Assembly (NCBI GenBank): GCA_021827245.1
Contig: JAKAWN010000308.1
Location: 1-8,301 of the forward strand
Length of the DNA stretch: 8,301 nucleotides
Origin: Acidobacteriota bacterium
GTDB taxonomy: Bacteria; Acidobacteriota; Terriglobia; UBA7540
Direction of reading: 5' to 3'
Part shown: positions 4,602 through 8,301 of the stretch, one piece after another
Numbering within the stretch: the stretch's first letter is position 1
How the letters are laid out: each line of letters begins with the position of its first letter
Made by a program: the position numbers and the translations under genes
The notes under the pieces: model-generated
Told to the model about the DNA's origin: nothing
Seen by the model: only the letters and a program-made list of their open reading frames with translations
The model's database searches: none

Positions 4602-6261
4602 TAATAGGTTACGAGCTATTCCTCTCGGAGGCCTCGGCGAGTTCGGCATGAATATGATGGTCTTCGAGTACGGAGACCATGCAATTGTCGTCGATTGCGG
4701 CGTGATGTTCCCGGACGCGGAATTGCCCGGAGTGGACATCATCATCCCCGATATCACCTACCTTCGCCAGATTCAAGCCCGGATCAGGGCGATTATTCTT
4801 ACCCATGGGCACGAAGATCACATCGGGGCACTGCCTTATGTCCTTGATGAGATCGATGCTCCGGTTTACGGAACGCCGTTCACGCTGGCGCTTGCGAAAG
4901 CGAAGCTGGTCGAGCACGCTCTGGAAGACAGCGTCGAGATGCGCGAGATGAAGCCTGCGGCGCCTTTTGACATCGGGCCGTTCCATGTGGAATTCATCCA
5001 TCTCACCCATAGCATCATCGAGGCGGGCGCTCTCGCCCTCACGACGCCGGCCGGAACCGTCATTCATACCGGCGACTTCAAGTTTGATCCCACCCCCATG
5101 GATCAACGCCAGAGCGACCTTCATACGCTGGCTGATTACGGGCGCAAGGGAGTTCTGGCGTTGTTCTCAGATTCCACCAACGTCGAGAGACCCGGAATCA
5201 CTCCTTCCGAGCGTGCTGTCCGCGAGCGGCTTTCTGAGATCATGTCGGCGGCCAAAGGGCGTGTGGTGATCTCCTGCTTTTCCACTTCCGTCCATCGGTT
5301 GCAGATTGTGGCAGATCTTGCTCATGAGCGAGGACGTCGTCTCTGTTTTCTGGGGCGCAGCATGCACCAGATCTCGGAAATCGCACAGCAGATGGGAAAA
5401 CTTCAGATTCCGCCAGGTCTGCTTGTAGAACCGCAGGACATCCGCAACCTGCCCCCTTCTCAAGTGGTTCTATTGCTCACCGGCAGCCAGGGGGAGCCCA
5501 TGGCGGCTCTTCCAAGAGTTGCGGTTGACCGCCATCGGTGGGCCACGATTGAGCCCGGTGATGAAGTGGTGATTTCCGCCCGCGTTATTCCCGGAAATGA
5601 GAAGTCTATCTTTCGCATGATCGACCACCTCTATCGACGAGGAGCCCATATCCATTACGACGATGGGAGTCAGCCTCCCGTTCACGTTTCCGGGCATGGC
5701 AGCGCGGAAGAGTCAAGCCTGATGCTCAACCTGGTTCGGCCTCGTTTCTTTGTGCCGATTCACGGCGAGTATCGCCAGCTTTTCCAACATGCGGCGGCGG
5801 CCAAGCGTGTGGGAATCCCGCCCGAGAACGTCTTTCTGCTCGAAAGCGGCGATGTGCTGGAATTCAATGGCGACGGAGCCAGGAAAGTCAACCGTGTTCC
5901 GGTCGGTCGCATATGCATCGATGTCGGAACACTCGACGAGGTCGGCGATGTCATCCTGAAGGAAAGGCGTCACATTTCGGAGGACGGGATTGTTATTCCG
6001 ATTCTGGCGATCAATGAGCATACGGGGCAGCTTGAGGTGCCACCGGAAATTGTTTCCCGCGGCTTCGTTCCCATGGATGAAGCAAAGGAATTGATGGACG
6101 GCGCACGTCAGGTGATTTTTAAGACAATCGAAGTTTCCAACAGTGAGGAGATTGCCGATTGGGGCGTCATCAAGGAGAAGATTCGCACCGCCCTGCGTCG
6201 CCATTTTGACCAGGAAACGGGCAAACGACCGATGGTGCTGCCGGTCGTACTTGAAATCTGA
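4588..6261 (+). CDS. rnj: ribonuclease J, apparently starting at ATC
   Basis: RNase J is a cytoplasmic metallo-beta-lactamase/beta-CASP ribonuclease with 5'-to-3' exonuclease and endonuclease activities, used in rRNA maturation and mRNA decay. From the ATC the product is 557 residues, the usual size. It opens MSNSDNRLRAIPLGGLGEFG (if the first codon is read as Met), the conserved first strand of the family. Metal ligands are THGHEDH (His73, His75, Asp77, His78), His141 in LTHSIIE and Asp163 in TGDFKFD. SDSTNVERPG, ISCFSTS, the LTGSQGEPMAAL beta-CASP segment, and HVSGHGSAEE with VPIHGEY complete the core; a small C-terminal domain follows. Positions track B. subtilis RNase J1 with an offset of one. 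Starting at the first in-frame ATG (4648) would delete 20 residues including the LGGLGEFG strand. The stop before this frame is TAA at 4573-4575, and no ATG, GTG or TTG lies between it and 4648. Product identity is very secure; the start codon is the oddity. Confidence 0.96.
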   Translation: MSNSDNRLRAIPLGGLGEFGMNMMVFEYGDHAIVVDCGVMFPDAELPGVDIIIPDITYLRQIQARIRAIILTHGHEDHIGALPYVLDEIDAPVYGTPFTLALAKAKLVEHALEDSVEMREMKPAAPFDIGPFHVEFIHLTHSIIEAGALALTTPAGTVIHTGDFKFDPTPMDQRQSDLHTLADYGRKGVLALFSDSTNVERPGITPSERAVRERLSEIMSAAKGRVVISCFSTSVHRLQIVADLAHERGRRLCFLGRSMHQISEIAQQMGKLQIPPGLLVEPQDIRNLPPSQVVLLLTGSQGEPMAALPRVAVDRHRWATIEPGDEVVISARVIPGNEKSIFRMIDHLYRRGAHIHYDDGSQPPVHVSGHGSAEESSLMLNLVRPRFFVPIHGEYRQLFQHAAAAKRVGIPPENVFLLESGDVLEFNGDGARKVNRVPVGRICIDVGTLDEVGDVILKERRHISEDGIVIPILAINEHTGQLEVPPEIVSRGFVPMDEAKELMDGARQVIFKTIEVSNSEEIADWGVIKEKIRTALRRHFDQETGKRPMVLPVVLEI

Positions 6262-6298
6262 AGGCCTCGGCTCGGGGTGCCCGGCTGCTGTGTGGCCT
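6262..6298 (+). repeat. inverted repeats just after the rnj stop
   Basis: AGGCC (6262-6266) can pair with GGCCT (6294-6298), enclosing a smaller perfect hairpin CGGG-GTG-CCCG (6273-6283). It starts on the base after the rnj stop codon. No T-run follows, so factor-independent termination is not supported. It may be a 3'-end stabilising or pausing structure. Confidence 0.3.
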
Positions 6299-6330
6299 GA
6301 TCTGAGAAGGGCGGTGTTCGAATTCGCTGT

Positions 6331-6359
6331 TTGCCGTATCGTGTCGGGCGTGTTAGTAT
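6331..6359 (+). promoter_or_regulatory. promoter candidate for ftsK
   Basis: TTGCCG (6331-6336) and TAGTAT (6354-6359) are separated by exactly 17 nt; each matches four of six consensus positions. Transcription would start near 6366, leaving a leader of about 117 nt before ftsK that contains a 7-bp inverted repeat. The other contents of the 221-bp rnj-ftsK gap are a small TGCC-TGA-GGCA hairpin (6398-6408) and no credible ORF. Confidence 0.4.
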
Positions 6360-6436
6360 GGCTGCTCGGATGGGTTGCGCCAGCACATCTGACGTTTTGC
6401 CTGAGGCATTGCGAAATGTATTCTTAGAGCCACGGA

Positions 6437-6462
6437 CCTGCTCCGGTTAAGCTGAGAGCAGG
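6437..6462 (+). repeat. 7-bp perfect inverted repeat in the ftsK leader
   Basis: CCTGCTC (6437-6443) and GAGCAGG (6456-6462) are perfect complements across a 12-nt loop. The stem ends 20 nt before the ATG at 6483 and 13 nt before the GGAG motif. It could be a protein-binding site or an RNA stem shaping ribosome access. It resembles no riboswitch I recognise. Confidence 0.4.
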
Positions 6463-6482
6463 AAGTCGGCCTGTCGGAGAGA

Positions 6483-8301
6483 ATGTGGCGCATGCCAACC
6501 TCCTCTTCAACCACTAAAACGGACCTTTCCAAAAGGATTTCGACCCATTCGCTTCTGGGCTCGGATCGCTTCTCTGAGCTCGTTGGCTTTCTTTTGCTTA
6601 TTCTGGGAGTTCTGATCCTTTGCAGCCTGGTTTCCTATTTTCCCCGAGATCCCTCTTTTGATTCCACCGGCACTGCGGCGGGGGTCATCCACAACTGGAT
6701 TGGCCTGGTCGGCGCCTATGGCGCAGACGCAATCGTTCAAATGCTGGGATGGGTTGCATACTTGATTCCGGTGGCGTTTTTCTTTTTCGGACTCAGGCTG
6801 ATTCGAACAAAGGTACTTGAGGCGCCTCGCACCAAAGTATTTGGGCTAGTGCTACTCATCGGCTCACTGGGCGCCTTGTTGCAATTGTTTCCCTACACTC
6901 CGCGCATTCATGGTGTGATCGAAGGGAGCGGACTGGCCGGATATCTGGTGGCTGTCGGTCTGGTTCACATATTCAATCCCCTCGGAGCTGCAATCATTTC
7001 CGCCGCACTGTTTCTCAGTTCGTTGTTTCTCGTCACCAGATTTTCGTTTTCTGCGGCATGGGCAATGCTGCAACGGCGCTTCACTTTCCTGAGCGCCATA
7101 GCCGGCCGGTGGCGGACTTGGCAGCAAGAACGTCAGGCCGAGCGCATGCGGCGCAAAATCGAGCAAACAAAGGCTGCGGGCAGGCAGCCTGTGCCAACTC
7201 AACAGGCGCGAGAACTCTCGCCGCGAGCGGAAGCCAAAGAGGAGCTACCCAAGATCATCGGCAAGCAGCCGGCTTCTCCTCTCGTCACAAAAGAGCGTGA
7301 TGCTGCGAAGCCCGAAACGCCCGGATTCTTTTCTGACGATCCGGAGGAGAGTGTTCAGGTGGCAACACCCAAACCTGCCAAGGTTGCCGCTCGAGGCCAC
7401 GGCCGCTATCAGCTTCCAAGCACTACTTTGCTGCACCCGCCTGACGAGGAAGAAAGGATTGATGAGAATGAGCTTAAGGAGCGCGCCTTCAGGCTGACCG
7501 AGAAGTTCGCAGAGTTTGGGGTCACGGGAAAGGTCACCCAGATTCATCCCGGCCCCGTTGTAACCACCTACGAGTTCAAACCGGAAGCCGGAATCAAGTA
7601 CAGCCGGATCGTGAATCTGGCGGATGATCTCTGCCTCGCCTTGAAAGCCGAATCGATCCTTATTGAGCGGATTCCGGGCAAGTCCACCGTGGGCATCGAA
7701 GTGCCCAATCCGCATCGCGAGACGATCCATCTGCGCGAAACGCTCGAGGCAAGCGACTTTACCGGCCATAAATCCAAGCTGGTGCTTTCCCTGGGCAAAG
7801 ACATCACCGGGAAAATCAGGGTTGCTGACCTGGCGCAAATGCCGCATTTGTTGATCGCAGGGTCAACGGGTACGGGCAAAAGCGTATCAATCAATTCCTT
7901 TATTGTGTCGATCCTTTACAAGGCGACGCCCGACGAAGTCAAGGTGATCCTGATTGATCCCAAGCGGCTGGAACTGAATCTTTACGATGGCATTCCGCAT
8001 CTCTTCACGCCCATCGTAACCGAGCCCAAGCAGGCCGCAAACGTCTTGCGCCGCGCCACCATGGAGATGGAACGGCGGCTTAAACTGCTGGCCGAGCAGG
8101 GCGTGCGAAACATTGACCAATACAACAAGCTGTTCGAGGAAACCCCGACGCTGGACCTGTTTGACACCGATCCTGACCGCAACCGGCCGCTCCCATACGT
8201 TGTGATCGTCATCGATGAACTTGCGGACTTAATGATGGTTGAGCCCCAGGGCGGCGAACAAGCTATTACGCTCCTCGCGCAAATGGCAAGCGCGGTGGGC
8301 A
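6483..8301 (+). CDS. ftsK: DNA translocase FtsK, N-terminal and motor part (truncated by window edge)
   Basis: FtsK is a septum-anchored hexameric ATPase that pumps DNA toward dif during division, coordinating chromosome segregation with septation. The open frame runs 606 codons to the window edge without a stop. Hydrophobic membrane segments lie at about 33-51, 84-107, 119-136 and 151-185, with the family pattern HNWIGLVGAYGADAIVQMLG between the first two. A charged linker spans roughly 186-308, short compared with E. coli FtsK. The alpha/beta translocase region begins near Tyr309 (YQLPSTTLL). Walker A is GSTGTGKS (460-467), followed by VILIDPKRLEL, and Walker B is VVIVIDELAD with Asp578 and Glu579. 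The rest of the motor and the DNA-reading gamma domain lie beyond the window. Two in-frame ATGs (6483 and 6492) are possible starts; GGAG at 6476-6479 is rather close to the first and 12 nt from the second. SpoIIIE-type naming is also possible. Confidence 0.95.
   Translation, partial: MWRMPTSSSTTKTDLSKRISTHSLLGSDRFSELVGFLLLILGVLILCSLVSYFPRDPSFDSTGTAAGVIHNWIGLVGAYGADAIVQMLGWVAYLIPVAFFFFGLRLIRTKVLEAPRTKVFGLVLLIGSLGALLQLFPYTPRIHGVIEGSGLAGYLVAVGLVHIFNPLGAAIISAALFLSSLFLVTRFSFSAAWAMLQRRFTFLSAIAGRWRTWQQERQAERMRRKIEQTKAAGRQPVPTQQARELSPRAEAKEELPKIIGKQPASPLVTKERDAAKPETPGFFSDDPEESVQVATPKPAKVAARGHGRYQLPSTTLLHPPDEEERIDENELKERAFRLTEKFAEFGVTGKVTQIHPGPVVTTYEFKPEAGIKYSRIVNLADDLCLALKAESILIERIPGKSTVGIEVPNPHRETIHLRETLEASDFTGHKSKLVLSLGKDITGKIRVADLAQMPHLLIAGSTGTGKSVSINSFIVSILYKATPDEVKVILIDPKRLELNLYDGIPHLFTPIVTEPKQAANVLRRATMEMERRLKLLAEQGVRNIDQYNKLFEETPTLDLFDTDPDRNRPLPYVVIVIDELADLMMVEPQGGEQAITLLAQMASAVG

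Noticed and set aside
4648..4650. First in-frame ATG as the rnj start
   Set aside because: It would remove the conserved LGGLGEFG strand and has no correctly spaced ribosome-binding site, while conserved coding sequence and a perfect AAGGAGG lie upstream.
4609..5124. 171-codon minus-strand open frame opposite rnj, and similar antisense frames such as 5713-6204
   Set aside because: They lie fully or mostly opposite conserved RNase J sequence, with no recognisable protein features or ribosome-binding site.
6143..6427. 94-codon plus-strand frame bridging the end of rnj and the gap before ftsK
   Set aside because: Its first part is an alternate frame of the RNase J C-terminus, there is no ribosome-binding site, and a promoter-like element for ftsK lies inside it.
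7245..7847. 200-codon minus-strand open frame opposite ftsK
   Set aside because: It lies antisense to the well-supported FtsK linker and motor region, has no recognisable motif, and is the kind of shadow frame expected in GC-rich coding DNA.

Overview
The window is a compact stretch of bacterial housekeeping genes. The moderately GC-rich composition, RNase J as the recognisable ribonuclease, and the run purA, trxA-glgA, rsmA, rnj, ftsK suggest an environmental Gram-negative bacterium, possibly Acidobacteriota. That assignment is an impression from protein style and gene neighbourhood; no search was run. I see no mobile element, CRISPR array, rRNA or complete tRNA, and no sign of horizontal transfer.

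Left half (1-3539), minus strand. Reading in the direction of transcription: glgA (glycogen synthase), then trxA (thioredoxin) 29 bp downstream, then a 157 bp gap, then purA (adenylosuccinate synthetase). A tiny ORF overlaps the purA stop by 4 bp, and the 5' end of moeA (molybdopterin molybdenumtransferase) runs off the left edge. The moeA fragment is only 49 codons but carries a recognisable MoeA N-terminus. glgA has a credible sigma70-type promoter in the 149 bp gap that separates it from the divergent rsmA.

Right half (3689-8301), plus strand. rsmA (16S rRNA dimethyladenosine transferase) is followed by rnj (ribonuclease J) and ftsK (DNA translocase, cut by the right edge at the Walker B region). 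The rsmA-rnj gap (104 bp) and the rnj-ftsK gap (221 bp) each contain a promoter-like pair and inverted repeats, so these three genes need not form one transcript. They serve ribosome maturation, RNA processing and decay, and chromosome segregation.

The most unusual point is the start of rnj. Conserved RNase J residues continue 20 codons upstream of the first in-frame ATG, up to a codon placed 7 nt behind a perfect AAGGAGG, and that codon is ATC. There is no in-frame ATG, GTG or TTG between the upstream stop codon and the internal ATG. Either the gene uses a non-canonical AUC start, or it is reached by another route (an overlapping basic micro-ORF in another frame), or the base is a sequence error. 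Second in interest is a hairpin directly abutting the rsmA start codon. I found no convincing previously undescribed multi-gene system; the interest here is in translation-initiation and leader-level details.
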